Origin: an uncultured Lactobacillus sp.
GTDB lineage: Bacteria > Bacillota > Bacilli > Lactobacillales > Lactobacillaceae
Length of the DNA stretch: 64,000 nt
Direction of reading: 5' to 3'
Assembly: GCF_945290125.1 (NCBI RefSeq)
Contig: NZ_CALYQV010000002.1
Coordinates: 1 to 64,000, forward strand
This document shows positions 34,147 to 44,267 of this stretch, in pieces. Within the stretch, counting starts at the first letter, position 1, and the number at the start of each line of letters is the position of its first letter. A program made the translations under genes and the position numbers. The notes below the pieces were generated by a model. The model made no database searches and was not told the DNA's origin. It saw nothing but the letters and a program-made list of their open reading frames with translations.

Positions 34147-34504
34147 ACATTCTTTCTTGTTCATATTTCTGCAAGGCATCCAATATTTTTGGCCAATAAC
34201 GCTTAGGCAAAATTAATTGCAACTTGTTGTTATATATTGGAAAATCACTTGCTTTCATTCCCGTAATTTCGGCTAAATCCTCATCGGATAAGTGATATTT
34301 ACTTGCGATCCGCTTTATTTCAACGGAAGCATGACCCCGAAACCATGAAAGAGCAAAGAAAAATAAGGCAAATATGCTAGCCACTAAAACAGCAACCGGT
34401 AAAGACCAGTGCAATGTGCGTAAGCAGATGAAAATTACGGCAAGAAAAGCAATAAAAGCTGATATCACACCATAAACAATTAGAAATACAGATTGCTTAC
34501 GCAT
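34145..34504 (-). CDS. Small two-helix membrane protein, function unknown
   Basis: The 119-residue protein has two membrane helices (about residues 8-27 and 34-53) and a cytoplasmic C-terminal half with predicted helices (YHLSDEDLAEITGMKASDFP), which looks like a small helix-turn-helix-like or peptidase-regulator-like fold. I do not recognise a named family. It lies 26 bp downstream of the LCP gene in the same direction and is probably cotranscribed, so an envelope-related role is plausible but unproven. A terminator overlaps its stop. Confidence 0.65.
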   Translation of the reverse strand: MRKQSVFLIVYGVISAFIAFLAVIFICLRTLHWSLPVAVLVASIFALFFFALSWFRGHASVEIKRIASKYHLSDEDLAEITGMKASDFPIYNNKLQLILPKRYWPKILDALQKYEQERM

Positions 34505-34530
34505 ATTTTATCCTCCTTTGCTAAGAACAC

Positions 34531-35766
34531 TTATTGACCAGAATTAGTCCCACTTGAAATAGTTCCACTAGAACTGCTATTTGACTCATCAGTTACTACT
34601 GAACGGTAAATTTGATAGTTAGTAAACGGACTTGGATCCTGCCATTTAATGTTATTGTTCTGCTCATTTAGCCTGTTGAGCTTCGTTTCATCATTATCCA
34701 ATATTTTTTTATCCAAGTCAAGATTGGTACGGATCTTGTCAGAAGCCTTCTGTAGTTCTTTGGTAGATGCTACCTGAATAGAAGAACCGTTAATCCAAGC
34801 ATCATGTCCTTGAATATAACCGCTTGAAATATTTTGGGAGCAACCACGATATGTCAAAGCTAATGCTAACATATCATTAAAGGTAAGATTGGTTTTAACA
34901 TACTTCGAAAAAATCTTAACCAGCTTACGGTAATTAGTTATTGAATCGACAGAGATAGCCTTGTGGACAACTGCGGTAATTACTTGCCTTTGGCGCATTT
35001 GTCTGCCATAATCGCCTCGAGGATCATCATGGCGCATTCTAACATAAGCTACAGCATGACGTCCGTTTAGGTGTTGCTTTCCTTTATGGAAATCACACCA
35101 GTCATACGAAAACTTAAACGGTACTTTGACATCAACCCCGCCAACAGCATCAACTAAGCTTTTTAACGCCTTCATGTTAACTTCTACATAATAGTGAATA
35201 GGAACACCGATTAAAGCAGAAACAGTTTTCATGGAAGCAGAACTGCCGCCAATTCCATAAGCTGAATTAACCCGAAACATATTGTACTTGTTTCCCGGAT
35301 CACCTAAAATATTGGCAAGGGTATCACGAGGAATAGAAGTCATTGTTGCTTTATTCTTAGCCGGGTTAGCAGTAGCCAAAATCAAAGTATCCGAGTTGCC
35401 CTTATCATGTCTGCCTTCAAGTCCTTGATCAACTCCAAGAATCAAAACTGAGATTGGTTGTCTGTTGGCAATACGAGCAGAGGTGGCATAATTGCCACTA
35501 TCACCATCAATTGCGCTGTGCAAAGCAAAATACATGTGAGCTGCCCAAGCCAGACCCAGGCAAACACACAAAACAGCCACAATACCACAAATCCGTGCGA
35601 AAACGCTGCCCTTGAATGCTTTAGTTGGTTCTGCTAAAGCAAGATTACGTTGAAGATTTAGAGAAGAATGTTCTTTATGGTAATCTTCTCTGCGTTTTGA
35701 ATTTGGATTCATTCCTCTATTTAATCCCTTTCGTATTTTTCCATCTATTATTTTTAACACTTTCAA
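34531..35766 (-). CDS. LytR-CpsA-Psr (LCP) family glycopolymer ligase
   Basis: This second LCP protein (up to 411 residues) has a basic cytoplasmic start, one membrane helix at about residues 58-80, and an extracellular LCP domain with VLILGVDQG, SDTLILATANP, SIPRDTLANILGDPG and RMRHDDPRGDYGRQMRQRQV. It would transfer lipid-linked glycopolymer to peptidoglycan. The Ser/Gly/Asn-rich C-terminus is low complexity. The start is uncertain: the first codon is TTG without a good ribosome binding site, and an ATG at 35712 with a nearby AGAGG is an alternative. Confidence 0.9.
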   Translation of the reverse strand: MKVLKIIDGKIRKGLNRGMNPNSKRREDYHKEHSSLNLQRNLALAEPTKAFKGSVFARICGIVAVLCVCLGLAWAAHMYFALHSAIDGDSGNYATSARIANRQPISVLILGVDQGLEGRHDKGNSDTLILATANPAKNKATMTSIPRDTLANILGDPGNKYNMFRVNSAYGIGGSSASMKTVSALIGVPIHYYVEVNMKALKSLVDAVGGVDVKVPFKFSYDWCDFHKGKQHLNGRHAVAYVRMRHDDPRGDYGRQMRQRQVITAVVHKAISVDSITNYRKLVKIFSKYVKTNLTFNDMLALALTYRGCSQNISSGYIQGHDAWINGSSIQVASTKELQKASDKIRTNLDLDKKILDNDETKLNRLNEQNNNIKWQDPSPFTNYQIYRSVVTDESNSSSSGTISSGTNSGQ

Positions 35767-35861
35767 ACTTGAATTAAAATAATATCAATTATAATTAATA
35801 ATATCTTATTTTTTATTCTTTAGTATAATTTAATTATATATATCAAAAAAGGAGATTTTAA

Positions 35862-37667
35862 ATGTCAATTCCTAAACGAAGTGAAGTTCCCGCAAATCTA
35901 AAATGGGATCTAACTAGAATATTTAAATCAGATACTGACTGGGAAGACGAATATACACGTCTTAAAAAAGAAATACCAGTTTTAAACACCTTGAAAGAAA
36001 ATTTTGTTACATCAGGTACATCATTATATAATGGAATAACTAAAATTTTAGCACTTAGCAGAAGGCTGGAAAAAGTTTACTCTTATGCTACTTTAGCTAG
36101 TGATGTTGACACTGGAAACGCACACTATTTAGGTTATGTTGCTCAAGTACAAGGATTAGCCAGTCAATTTGAAGCAGCCACCGCTTTTATGAACCCTGCA
36201 ATTTTAAGTGTTTCTACCGCAAAATTAGCAGCATTTAAGCAAGAAGAACCAAGATTGGTCAACTATAATCATTTACTTGATCAGATTACCAGAATGCGGC
36301 CTTATACTCTATCCGCCAAAGAAGAAAAACTGATTGCAGATGCTGGAGATGCTTTGTCTGCTTCTGACAATACTTATAATGTTTTGACCAACTCGGACAT
36401 GAAGTATGGTTACACTCAAAATGATAACGGAGAAATGGTGCAGCTTTCTGACGGATTGTATTCTTTATTGATTCAATCTCAAAAGCGTGAAGTAAGAAAA
36501 GGTGCATTTGATTCAATGTACGCCACATACGGTCAGTTTGAAAATTCTTTGGCTGCTACCCTGTCTGGTGCTGTAAAAGAACATAATTACAATGCCCGTG
36601 TTCATCATTACCAATCAGCACGCGAATGTGCAATGAATGAAAATAGTGTACCAACAGTTGTTTACGATACTTTAATTAGCGAAGTAGACCAGCATTTAAA
36701 CCTTCTTCATGACTATGTAGCTTTACGCAAACAAATTTTAGGCTTGAACGATTTACAAATGTGGGATATGTATGTTCCTTTAACTGGCAAACCGGCTTTA
36801 TCTTACACATTTGATGAAGCCAAAAAAGAGGCTAAAAAAGCTTTACGACCATTTGGCGAGGATTATTTAAAGCAAGTTGATTATATTTTTAATAATCGGG
36901 TAATCGATGTAGTTGAATCAAAAAACAAGGCTACCGGTGCATATTCTGGCGGATGCTACGATACGGATGCGTATGAACTACTTAACTGGGAAGACAATGT
37001 TGATTCATTGTACACATTGGTTCATGAAACAGGTCATTCCGTTCACAGTATGTATACAAGACAAAACCAGCCATATGTTTATGGCGATTATCCTATCTTT
37101 GTTGCTGAAATAGCTTCCACAACTAACGAGAATATTCTAACAGAATACTTTTTAGCACATATCACTGACCCTAAAACCCGCGCTTTTGTTTTAAATTATT
37201 ATTTAGACTCTTTCAAAGGAACTTTATTTAGACAAACGCAGTTTGCAGAGTTTGAACAGCGCATTCATGAACTAGATGCTGAAGGTGAACCTCTAACTGC
37301 TGATCGTTTAGATGATATGTACGGTAAATTAAACGAGCGCTATTATGGTGATGCGGTCGAGCCAGGGGGAGAAATTGCTAAAGAATGGGCCAAAATTCCT
37401 CATTTTTATTATAATTTCTACGTTTACCAGTATGCTACAGGATTTGCTGCTGCCACTGCTCTGGCCAATAATGTCGTGCATGGTACTGCTGAGCAAAGAA
37501 AAGCATACATTAGCTTTTTGAAAGCTGGTTCCAGCGACTACCCAGTTGAAATCATGAAAAAAGCAGGAGTTGATATGACTAAGCCTGATTATTTGGAAGA
37601 AGCCTTCACCACTTTTGCCAATCGTCTAGCTGAATTTAAGAAAATTGTCCAAAATAATCTTAAATAA
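35862..37667 (+). CDS. pepF: Oligoendopeptidase F (M3B metallopeptidase)
   Basis: PepF is a cytoplasmic zinc peptidase that cuts medium-length peptides, aiding peptide nitrogen use and protein turnover. The 601-residue protein has the normal length and the M3 active-site motif LVHETGHSVHS near residue 386, with a downstream Glu ligand in FVAEIASTTNE, and the conserved C-terminal HFYYNFYVYQYATG. AAAGGAG precedes the ATG. It is monocistronic, divergent from the LCP gene, and followed by a strong terminator. Confidence 0.96.
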   Translation: MSIPKRSEVPANLKWDLTRIFKSDTDWEDEYTRLKKEIPVLNTLKENFVTSGTSLYNGITKILALSRRLEKVYSYATLASDVDTGNAHYLGYVAQVQGLASQFEAATAFMNPAILSVSTAKLAAFKQEEPRLVNYNHLLDQITRMRPYTLSAKEEKLIADAGDALSASDNTYNVLTNSDMKYGYTQNDNGEMVQLSDGLYSLLIQSQKREVRKGAFDSMYATYGQFENSLAATLSGAVKEHNYNARVHHYQSARECAMNENSVPTVVYDTLISEVDQHLNLLHDYVALRKQILGLNDLQMWDMYVPLTGKPALSYTFDEAKKEAKKALRPFGEDYLKQVDYIFNNRVIDVVESKNKATGAYSGGCYDTDAYELLNWEDNVDSLYTLVHETGHSVHSMYTRQNQPYVYGDYPIFVAEIASTTNENILTEYFLAHITDPKTRAFVLNYYLDSFKGTLFRQTQFAEFEQRIHELDAEGEPLTADRLDDMYGKLNERYYGDAVEPGGEIAKEWAKIPHFYYNFYVYQYATGFAAATALANNVVHGTAEQRKAYISFLKAGSSDYPVEIMKKAGVDMTKPDYLEEAFTTFANRLAEFKKIVQNNLK

Positions 37668-37726
37668 CACTTGCAAGTTTTGCTTACAAATAATATAACT
37701 GATATGTAAATTATAATTTCTTACAT

Positions 37727-37763
37727 CAAAACCCACTTTCTCTTTAACTGAAAGTGGGTTTTA
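37727..37763. terminator. Bidirectional intrinsic terminator
   Basis: Stem AAAACCCACTTTC (37728-37740) with GAAAGTGGGTTTT (37750-37762). It ends pepF and can serve the convergent ABC transporter operon. Confidence 0.85.
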
Positions 37764-37836
37764 AATTGTAAAATTTTTTACGCTTTACTTTTGTTACTAA
37801 GTTATTGGGCTAAATTGCCAGCAGGTAGGTTAATTT

Positions 37837-38586
37837 TTATGCTTCCAATACTCTGGCTAAAAAGTCCTGGGCACGCGGAGTTTGCGGCTGTGCAAAAAAT
37901 TGTTGTGGTGCAGCTTTTTCCTGAATATAGCCGTCTGCCATAAACCATACTTCATCCGCAACATTTTTGGCAAAGCCCATTTCGTGAGTCACAACGACCA
38001 TTGTCATCCCTTTTTGGGCCAAATCCTGCATTACCTTCAATACCTCGCCTACCATTTCTGGATCAAGCGCCGAAGTTGGTTCGTCAAAGAGCATTACTTC
38101 GGGATCCATTGCCAAAGCGCGTGCAATAGCAACCCTTTGCTGCTGTCCACCGGAAAGGCTGGTTGGAAAAGCATCTGCCTTGTCAGCTAAACCTACTTGA
38201 TCTAACAGCTCAAGCCCTTTAGCTTTAGCATCACTGTCACTCAGCCCTTTTACTTTCATAGGTGCCAATTTGATATTTTCAATAATGCTCATATGAGGAA
38301 ACAAGTTAAACTGCTGAAAAACCATTCCCATTCTCTCGCGTAATTTATCAAGCTGGTCTTCGCTTAAAGCAGTTAATTCTTTATCTTCAAAAATCACTTT
38401 GCCGGAAGATGGCTGATCTAGCAAATTTAAGCACCGTAAAAATGTACTTTTACCAGCACCTGAAGGACCAATTAAGCAAATAACCTGGCCTTCATTGACT
38501 TGAGCGTTGATATCTTTTAGAACTTCATTACTACCAAATTTTTTCTGCAAGTGTTCAACTTTAATTACGGGTTTTGCGTTAGTCAT
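37837..38586 (-). CDS. Polar amino-acid ABC transporter ATPase (GlnQ-like)
   Basis: The 249-residue ATPase has Walker [10 protein letters not shown] (about 38-46), Q-loop [12 protein letters not shown], signature [16 protein letters not shown], Walker [15 protein letters not shown] and switch [10 protein letters not shown]. The pattern is that of the polar amino-acid uptake (GlnQ/HisP) group. It energises the receptor-permease fusion encoded immediately upstream, which overlaps it by eight bases. Confidence 0.95.
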   Translation of the reverse strand: MTNAKPVIKVEHLQKKFGSNEVLKDINAQVNEGQVICLIGPSGAGKSTFLRCLNLLDQPSSGKVIFEDKELTALSEDQLDKLRERMGMVFQQFNLFPHMSIIENIKLAPMKVKGLSDSDAKAKGLELLDQVGLADKADAFPTSLSGGQQQRVAIARALAMDPEVMLFDEPTSALDPEMVGEVLKVMQDLAQKGMTMVVVTHEMGFAKNVADEVWFMADGYIQEKAAPQQFFAQPQTPRAQDFLARVLEA

Positions 38587-40072
38587 GATTCATTTTCCTT
38601 TCAATTACTTTCATTAGACTGGATAAACCAAAAGTAATGATGAAGTATAAGATCATTGTGATTACCAATGGCATAACTCCACGATATGTATCAGCCTGGA
38701 CTACCCGTGACTGATAAATCAAATCTTTGACGCCTATTACCGAAACTATAGAGCTTTCCTTGATTAGAGAAACAAATTCGTTTCCCAGAGCCGGCCAAAT
38801 ATTTTTCATTGCCTGCGGCATAATGACGTAACGCATAGTTGCTGTCCGTGACAAGCCTAAAGAACGAGAAGCCTCTGTCTGGCCAACAGCAATCGAATTA
38901 ATGCCTGAGCGAATTACCTCCGCTACATAAGCTGCAGAGTTAAGAGAAACAGCAATTATACCGGACAGTAAAGCCGGAATATTTATCACTAATCCTAAGC
39001 CAAAATAAACAAAGAGTAATTGTACCATTAAGGGCGTACCACGGATAAATTCAACATATGCTGTCGCAATCGAACGGGCAATTTGATTATGTCCTAACCG
39101 CATAAATGCCAATATTGCACCTAATAAGAATCCAAAAAAGACAGAAATTGCGGAAATAAATAAGGTATAGCCAACTCCTGCAATAAAGAAGTCTTTATAG
39201 GCCCACATTGAATTGGATGCTTTAACTTCTTTTTTCGTTTTACCACTTGTTAAGTATTTGCCTGCTTGCGGTAAATACTTTTTATTGATTAAATCTTTCT
39301 GCTTAATTTCTGCAATTGATTTGTTAGCAGATTTGACTAAACTATTAGCTCCCTTATGAAAAGCAACTGATGTAGCAGATGACTCGGTCTTTAGACCTGC
39401 TGGAATCACCATTATGCCATCAGTATTTTGAGCAAAAGCCTCAGCTGTTGCCTTGTCAACAGATACCGCATCAACCTTGTGCGTTTTTAATCCTAAAACC
39501 AAGTCGTTGTCTTTATCCATGGTTTTCAGTTTGACATTTTTGGCCTGTTTCTTAAGCATTGTTGCTTGCATGCTACCAGTTTGAGCACCAATTGACTTGC
39601 CGGCAAAAGACTTATAATTATGATATTTACCCTTATCTTCTGTTCTTATCAGTAATTTTTGTTCACTTCTATAATATGGTTGACTAAAGGCGACACTTTG
39701 AGCCCTTTTAGGTGTTGCATTCATTCCGGCAATGACCATGTCAACTTTTCCAGTTTCAAGACCTACTAAAAGAGAATCAAAGTCCATGGACCGCACTACA
39801 AGCTTAACACCCATATCATGGGCAATTTTTTCTCCTACTTCAACATCCATACCTACTATTTTAGATTTGCCGTTAATGTTTTTGACAAATTCATAGGGAG
39901 GATAATCTGGACTGGTCCCCATGACTAGCTCGCCTTTTTGTCGGACTTTTCGTAGATAATTGTCAGTTCTTTGTTCAGTTTGTCCTTTATCAGCTGCTGC
40001 AGTTTGGGGTAACAGAGTTAACATCAAGACTGCTATCAACAAAGTTTCAAGCAATTTCCACGGTTTCTTCAT
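38579..40072 (-). CDS. Amino-acid ABC transporter substrate-binding/permease fusion (GlnP-like)
   Basis: The 497-residue protein fuses a secreted substrate-binding domain (signal peptide to about residue 28, then [47 protein letters not shown], to about 270) to a permease domain with about five helices from residue 295 on, including the EAA-like loop [18 protein letters not shown]. Such fusions supply their own receptor and are common in lactic acid bacteria for glutamine, glutamate or arginine. The ligand is not evident from sequence. It is cotranscribed with the ATPase. Confidence 0.94.
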   Translation of the reverse strand: MKKPWKLLETLLIAVLMLTLLPQTAAADKGQTEQRTDNYLRKVRQKGELVMGTSPDYPPYEFVKNINGKSKIVGMDVEVGEKIAHDMGVKLVVRSMDFDSLLVGLETGKVDMVIAGMNATPKRAQSVAFSQPYYRSEQKLLIRTEDKGKYHNYKSFAGKSIGAQTGSMQATMLKKQAKNVKLKTMDKDNDLVLGLKTHKVDAVSVDKATAEAFAQNTDGIMVIPAGLKTESSATSVAFHKGANSLVKSANKSIAEIKQKDLINKKYLPQAGKYLTSGKTKKEVKASNSMWAYKDFFIAGVGYTLFISAISVFFGFLLGAILAFMRLGHNQIARSIATAYVEFIRGTPLMVQLLFVYFGLGLVINIPALLSGIIAVSLNSAAYVAEVIRSGINSIAVGQTEASRSLGLSRTATMRYVIMPQAMKNIWPALGNEFVSLIKESSIVSVIGVKDLIYQSRVVQADTYRGVMPLVITMILYFIITFGLSSLMKVIERKMNHD

Positions 40073-40167
40073 AATTTTCCTCCATTATTTGTTTTTATTA
40101 TGACAATTATAAAGATATAAAAAAAGAATTACAACTATTACTTAATAACAATATTTTTTTAAGTAAT

Positions 40168-40213
40168 AAAAAAAGGCTCTATTTATTAGTAAGAACAACT
40201 AGTATATAGAGCG
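40168..40213 (-). terminator. Intrinsic terminator after the lactate-oxidase-type gene
   Basis: Stem GGCTCTATTTA (40175-40185) with TATATAGAGC (40203-40212), loop about 17 bases, then T7 on the minus strand. Confidence 0.7.
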
Positions 40214-40240
40214 ATTTTACTATTTAAATTTCCAAATTAA

Positions 40241-41470
40241 TTAAGCTTGAGAAGCACCGGTTACGGCATCTGAACCATTATTTTTCAATTGGTTTTCAGC
40301 AGTCACAGGATATGGCTTAACTCTTGAAGGATCAGTATTTGACTTTAAGTTATCAGCCGTATAATTAATATGAGTAATCTTAGCATGTTTAACATCGTCA
40401 ATTGTCTTGCAGCCGGTCAATTGCATGTCAATTAACAGTTCTTGATTAAGTTGTTCAATAACTGATTGAACACCCTTGGCACCACCCAGTGCTAGACCAT
40501 ATAGATATGGACGGCCAATACCCACCATATCAGCACCAAGAGCCAAAGCCTTAAAGACGTGCGAACCACGGCGAACACCAGAATCAAAGACAATCGGAAC
40601 CCGATGATTAACAGCTTTCGCAATTTCTGGCAACATGTCAATTGTTGCAGGGCCACAATCTACCTCACGACCACCATGGTTAGTGACATAAATACCGTCA
40701 GCACCAGCACCCATAGCGATATAAGCATCCTCAGCACAAACAACACCTTTAACGAATACAGGTAAGCCAGACATTTCCTTGATACGTCTAACATCTTGTG
40801 GGCCAATCTTTTGGGCCGAAGAAGCATACATTTGAGCTACAGTTTGGCCTTCACCTTTAGCTCCTTGGTAGCGGGTAAAGAAATCTAAAGGTACAGGATA
40901 AGCAAAGTTAGTTCTAAGATTAGCTTCACGAAAGCCAGAAATCAACGCATCTACTGTCAGAAAAATTCCCTTATAGCCGGCTTTCTTAACTGCATCAAAG
41001 ACCATTTTATTAAAGTCCCAGTCTTTACTAAGGTACAGCTGGAAAAAGCGTGGTGCATCTGGAGCTGCTGCAGCAATATCTTCAACGCTCTTATTTGCAT
41101 ATGTACTGGATGAAAAGAGTGCACCAGCTGCTGCTGCGCCCTTTTGGGTAGCAATTTCTGCATCCTTATGAGCAATTCCGTGACAAGCAATAGGTGAGAT
41201 CATCACCGGTGTTTTCAGTTTCATGTCCATAAATTCAGTATCTAATTGCGGATGATCCATATTAGTCAAAGCACGCGGTACAATTTGAAAATGGTTGAAA
41301 GCTGTAGTGTTGTTACGCCAAGTCCATTCATTTTCAGATCCCGAAGCAATATAATAATATGCTCCTTCAGGCATAACTTCCTTTGCCCGTTCCTCAAGTT
41401 CATCGAGGTTGACCATATTTAAAGCTTCATTACGTTCGCTTTGAGGAAAACCGTTATAATAGTATGTCAT
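40241..41470 (-). CDS. Lactate-oxidase-type FMN-dependent alpha-hydroxyacid oxidase with C-terminal flavinylation-like tail
   Basis: The 409-residue TIM-barrel flavoenzyme would oxidise L-lactate or a similar 2-hydroxyacid with O2 to the ketoacid and H2O2. Landmarks are YYYIASGSENEWTWRNN, PIACHGIAH, FQLYLSKD, TVDALISGFREANLR, and the active-site YVTNHGGREVDCGP with catalytic His and Arg, then FDSGVRRGSHVFKALALGADMVGIGRP. Compared with the 374-residue Aerococcus lactate oxidase it has an extra C-terminal tail that ends DAVTGASQA (residues 401-409). This resembles the Dxx(S/T)GA(T/S) flavin-transferase target and the tail of the multicopper oxidase in this window. There is no signal peptide. 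It is monocistronic with a terminator. Substrate specificity within the family is not proven. Confidence 0.88.
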   Translation of the reverse strand: MTYYYNGFPQSERNEALNMVNLDELEERAKEVMPEGAYYYIASGSENEWTWRNNTTAFNHFQIVPRALTNMDHPQLDTEFMDMKLKTPVMISPIACHGIAHKDAEIATQKGAAAAGALFSSSTYANKSVEDIAAAAPDAPRFFQLYLSKDWDFNKMVFDAVKKAGYKGIFLTVDALISGFREANLRTNFAYPVPLDFFTRYQGAKGEGQTVAQMYASSAQKIGPQDVRRIKEMSGLPVFVKGVVCAEDAYIAMGAGADGIYVTNHGGREVDCGPATIDMLPEIAKAVNHRVPIVFDSGVRRGSHVFKALALGADMVGIGRPYLYGLALGGAKGVQSVIEQLNQELLIDMQLTGCKTIDDVKHAKITHINYTADNLKSNTDPSRVKPYPVTAENQLKNNGSDAVTGASQA

Positions 41471-41630
41471 TATTAAGACTCCTCTTCTTTATTATTATTT
41501 CCGCTTTTTATTATACATGTAAATGCATACAAAAGTTAGTGAAATTTTAAAAGGAATGTTTAAATTACAAGATTTATACTATAATTTTTTCACAAAAATA
41601 ATAGCAGTTTTATCCTTTTAGCCAGCCTTG

Positions 41631-42428
41631 CTATAATTTATGCTTAATGATGTGAGTGAAATAAGTAACAAGATAAATCGCTACTTCAATTACAGCTATA
41701 AAAAAGGTTACAGGCAAATTAGTAATGTAGCCCAGATATAATCCGAGCCAAACGCCAATTAAAGCGAAAAAGACAGACCAAGCGATCATTGACGGAATAG
41801 TTTTGCCGAGATAATTAGCAGTAGCAGGTGGCAAAGTCAACAAAATAAACACTAAAAGAGAGCCAACTATTTGTGCGCCGATTGAAACAGACATTGCTAA
41901 AGTTATTAAAAAAATCACGCTGATTGCTCCGGTTTTTACCCCATGAGCAAGTGCACCAATGTGATCAAAGGAATCAAAGTTTAGGGGCCGTTGAATACTA
42001 AAAATCATTAGTAGCACTATTACGGACAAGACTATTAGTTGAATTACGCCTTGATGGTCAACTCCGATAATACTACCAAACAAGATGTTAGTAGCATAAT
42101 TGCTGTTTGCACCGGATATTGCCAGAAAAAGAACGCCCAAGCCAGTAAATAAAGCTGAAATTGCACTGATTGAGGATTCTTTTTGCTCGCTATGAAGCGA
42201 TAGTTCTCCCACACTAATTGAACCAAGCAGCGTAAATAGCAGCATGCCCCACAGAGGGCCAATTCCAAGCCAAACTGCAAACGCAGCTCCAGCAAAACCA
42301 ATTTCCGACAATGTATGTGCTAAAAAACTAAAATTGCGCGCAACTACATAGACGCCTACTGTACCACAAGTTATGGCAATAAAGGTGCTAGCTAGAAAGG
42401 CATTACGCATAAAACCATAGGCAAACAT
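41631..42428 (-). CDS. Metal ABC transporter permease (ZnuB/MntB-type)
   Basis: The 265-residue protein has about eight membrane helices and the ABC-3 family pattern: FMRNAFLASTFIAITCGTVGVYVVARNFSFLAHTL at the start (described in pieces: an early helix pair and the RNFSFLAHTLSEIGFAG loop) and the late VGSLLVFILLTLPPATA helix. It forms the channel for Mn/Zn uptake with the ATPase encoded upstream, whose stop overlaps its start as TAATG. Confidence 0.93.
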   Translation of the reverse strand: MFAYGFMRNAFLASTFIAITCGTVGVYVVARNFSFLAHTLSEIGFAGAAFAVWLGIGPLWGMLLFTLLGSISVGELSLHSEQKESSISAISALFTGLGVLFLAISGANSNYATNILFGSIIGVDHQGVIQLIVLSVIVLLMIFSIQRPLNFDSFDHIGALAHGVKTGAISVIFLITLAMSVSIGAQIVGSLLVFILLTLPPATANYLGKTIPSMIAWSVFFALIGVWLGLYLGYITNLPVTFFIAVIEVAIYLVTYFTHIIKHKL

Positions 42429-43081
42429 TATTCATATGCCTCCTTAAATTGAGACATTTCACCATGCTCAATTTGACCATGGTTTAAATATAAATAATTC
42501 TGCATATATTTGTGAGCTAATGACACATCATGAGTCACAAATAAGACTGTTATTTTATGTTTTGCATTCAAATGCTTGATTAACTTCATCAATTCATCCT
42601 TAGCCATAGGATCAAGACTTGCTGTAGCTTCATCTAAAATAATCATGTTCGGATTATCCAGTAAAGCTTGCGCTAAATAAGCTCTTTGTTTTTGACCGCC
42701 AGAAGCCTCCCCCATCCGAGTATTTTTAATTTGATACAGGTTGGTTTCTTCTAGTTGCTTTTTTATTGCTTTCTTGACAGTACTACTTTTGATAATAGGG
42801 GCATTTAACCCTACAAATGCTTCGATTGATAACGGATATTCAGCATCTATGTTGCGAAACTGAGGCACGTACCCCAGCCGAACATCATCCGCAAACTTAA
42901 ATTCACCCGCACTAGGTGTCAACATACCCATTAGAATGTTAATTAGAGTTGTTTTTCCTGTACCGTTCGGACCTAGAAGAGCCGTAAGCGAGCCCTTTTC
43001 TAACTTAAAATTCAAATTATTGAAAATAGTATTTTTGTCAAATCTCATTGCGAGATTAGTGACTTCTAAAATATCAGACAA
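42428..43081 (-). CDS. Metal ABC transporter ATPase
   Basis: The 217-residue ATPase has Walker A GPNGTGKT (about 37-44), a Q-loop GYVPQFRNID, signature ASGGQKQRAYLAQAL, Walker B MIILDEATASLDP and switch LFVTHDVSL. It is the short form typical of Zn/Mn importers. It is translationally coupled to the permease gene and lies 21 bp downstream of the amidase gene, making a four-gene unit: binding protein, amidase, ATPase, permease. Confidence 0.93.
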   Translation of the reverse strand: MSDILEVTNLAMRFDKNTIFNNLNFKLEKGSLTALLGPNGTGKTTLINILMGMLTPSAGEFKFADDVRLGYVPQFRNIDAEYPLSIEAFVGLNAPIIKSSTVKKAIKKQLEETNLYQIKNTRMGEASGGQKQRAYLAQALLDNPNMIILDEATASLDPMAKDELMKLIKHLNAKHKITVLFVTHDVSLAHKYMQNYLYLNHGQIEHGEMSQFKEAYE

Positions 43082-43102
43082 TTTACATTATTCCCACTTT
43101 TA

Positions 43103-44248
43103 TTATTTAAAATTGCCCACTTTGACAAATTGATTAACATCAATCGGGTAATATTTGCGGCCCATAATTTTTACACGACCGCCATACGTACGGACATAGT
43201 TGCCACGATACAATTTATTGGTACCAACTCGCTGACCGTTACCATCATAAATATAAGCATTATGACCTAAACATTGAAGTTTACCTTCTACGTTGCTGGC
43301 AACGACATATTCATTAATACCTATTTGTAAATATTTGCGCTTTTGAATAGTTAGATCACCATAAATGGTTAGCTTGGAGCCAGCTTTTTTAGTTGGTAAA
43401 TCCGTTGCTACCCCATTTTTATCATAAACAAGCGCATTATGCATCAGAGTCCTAGTAGCGACCGGTTTTGGCAAAACAGCAGGTTTTTTAGCGGGTACAA
43501 CAGGTGTTGTAGGTGCTGGAACCTGTGTAACTATCGGATTACTACCAACAGGAGCAGTTGGTATTGCTGAAGCCCCTTGATCATAATAATACTTAACCAG
43601 ATCAAAGAAGTCATCCATGGAGTAACCCCATTTTGCAAAATAACCATCCGGATCAGTGTGATCAGTTCCGCCTAAAAATTTAGATACAGCATGATGAGAC
43701 CAAATCGTACCTTTACCATCATGAACAGCATTATCCGGTACTAAATTATACTTGTGCAAAAGCTGCGCAACGTAAACAGCATCATTGTTGACACCTTTGG
43801 CAAAATCAGCAAGATTATTTTCCTCACATAATTCCACTTGAATAAAACGATTATTGGCTACAGGGCCTGCACCCCAAACGCCATAATCAGGAGTTGTCAT
43901 CTGAATAACTCCAGTCTTATCCACAAAAGCATGAACATAGGAATAAATATTCATCCATTCACGATTAAAATAAATAGCTTCATTGTGTGCTGTAGCATTA
44001 GGCGTAGCAGTCTCGTGAATAACCACACCTTCGGGCTTGCCGTTGCGATAATTAATTGGATTGGCAGCAGTAAAGTCATTATATTTAATGCCTTCTTGCG
44101 CCAAAATTTGTTCCGCAAATGTTACACCGCTATAACTATTTTGTTTTGCAGTGTCATTAATTGTACCAGCCTGAACTGTTACCGGTTGTGGCACTGCCAT
44201 GGTTATAACAGTTGCCCCCAATGCCAAAACAGCAATCAATTTCTTCAT
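43103..44248 (-). CDS. Secreted N-acetylmuramoyl-L-alanine amidase (Amidase_2/PGRP) with SLAP anchor
   Basis: The protein of about 381 residues has a signal peptide cut near VQA, an Amidase_2 (PGRP-fold) domain at about 45-205 with Zn-ligand regions GVVIHETATPN and HHAVSKFLGGTDHTDP, a Pro/Ala/Val-rich linker at about 215-255, and a C-terminal SLAP surface-layer-type domain with two repeats (HNALVYDKNG... and HNAYIYDGNG...). It should cleave the MurNAc-L-Ala bond while held to the wall by SLAP. GAGG is too near the first ATG (44254), so the ATG at 44248 is preferred. It sits inside the metal-uptake operon, between the binding protein and ATPase genes, which is unusual. Confidence 0.92.
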   Translation of the reverse strand: MKKLIAVLALGATVITMAVPQPVTVQAGTINDTAKQNSYSGVTFAEQILAQEGIKYNDFTAANPINYRNGKPEGVVIHETATPNATAHNEAIYFNREWMNIYSYVHAFVDKTGVIQMTTPDYGVWGAGPVANNRFIQVELCEENNLADFAKGVNNDAVYVAQLLHKYNLVPDNAVHDGKGTIWSHHAVSKFLGGTDHTDPDGYFAKWGYSMDDFFDLVKYYYDQGASAIPTAPVGSNPIVTQVPAPTTPVVPAKKPAVLPKPVATRTLMHNALVYDKNGVATDLPTKKAGSKLTIYGDLTIQKRKYLQIGINEYVVASNVEGKLQCLGHNAYIYDGNGQRVGTNKLYRGNYVRTYGGRVKIMGRKYYPIDVNQFVKVGNFK

Positions 44249-44267
44249 TTTCATCGCCTCATAATAA

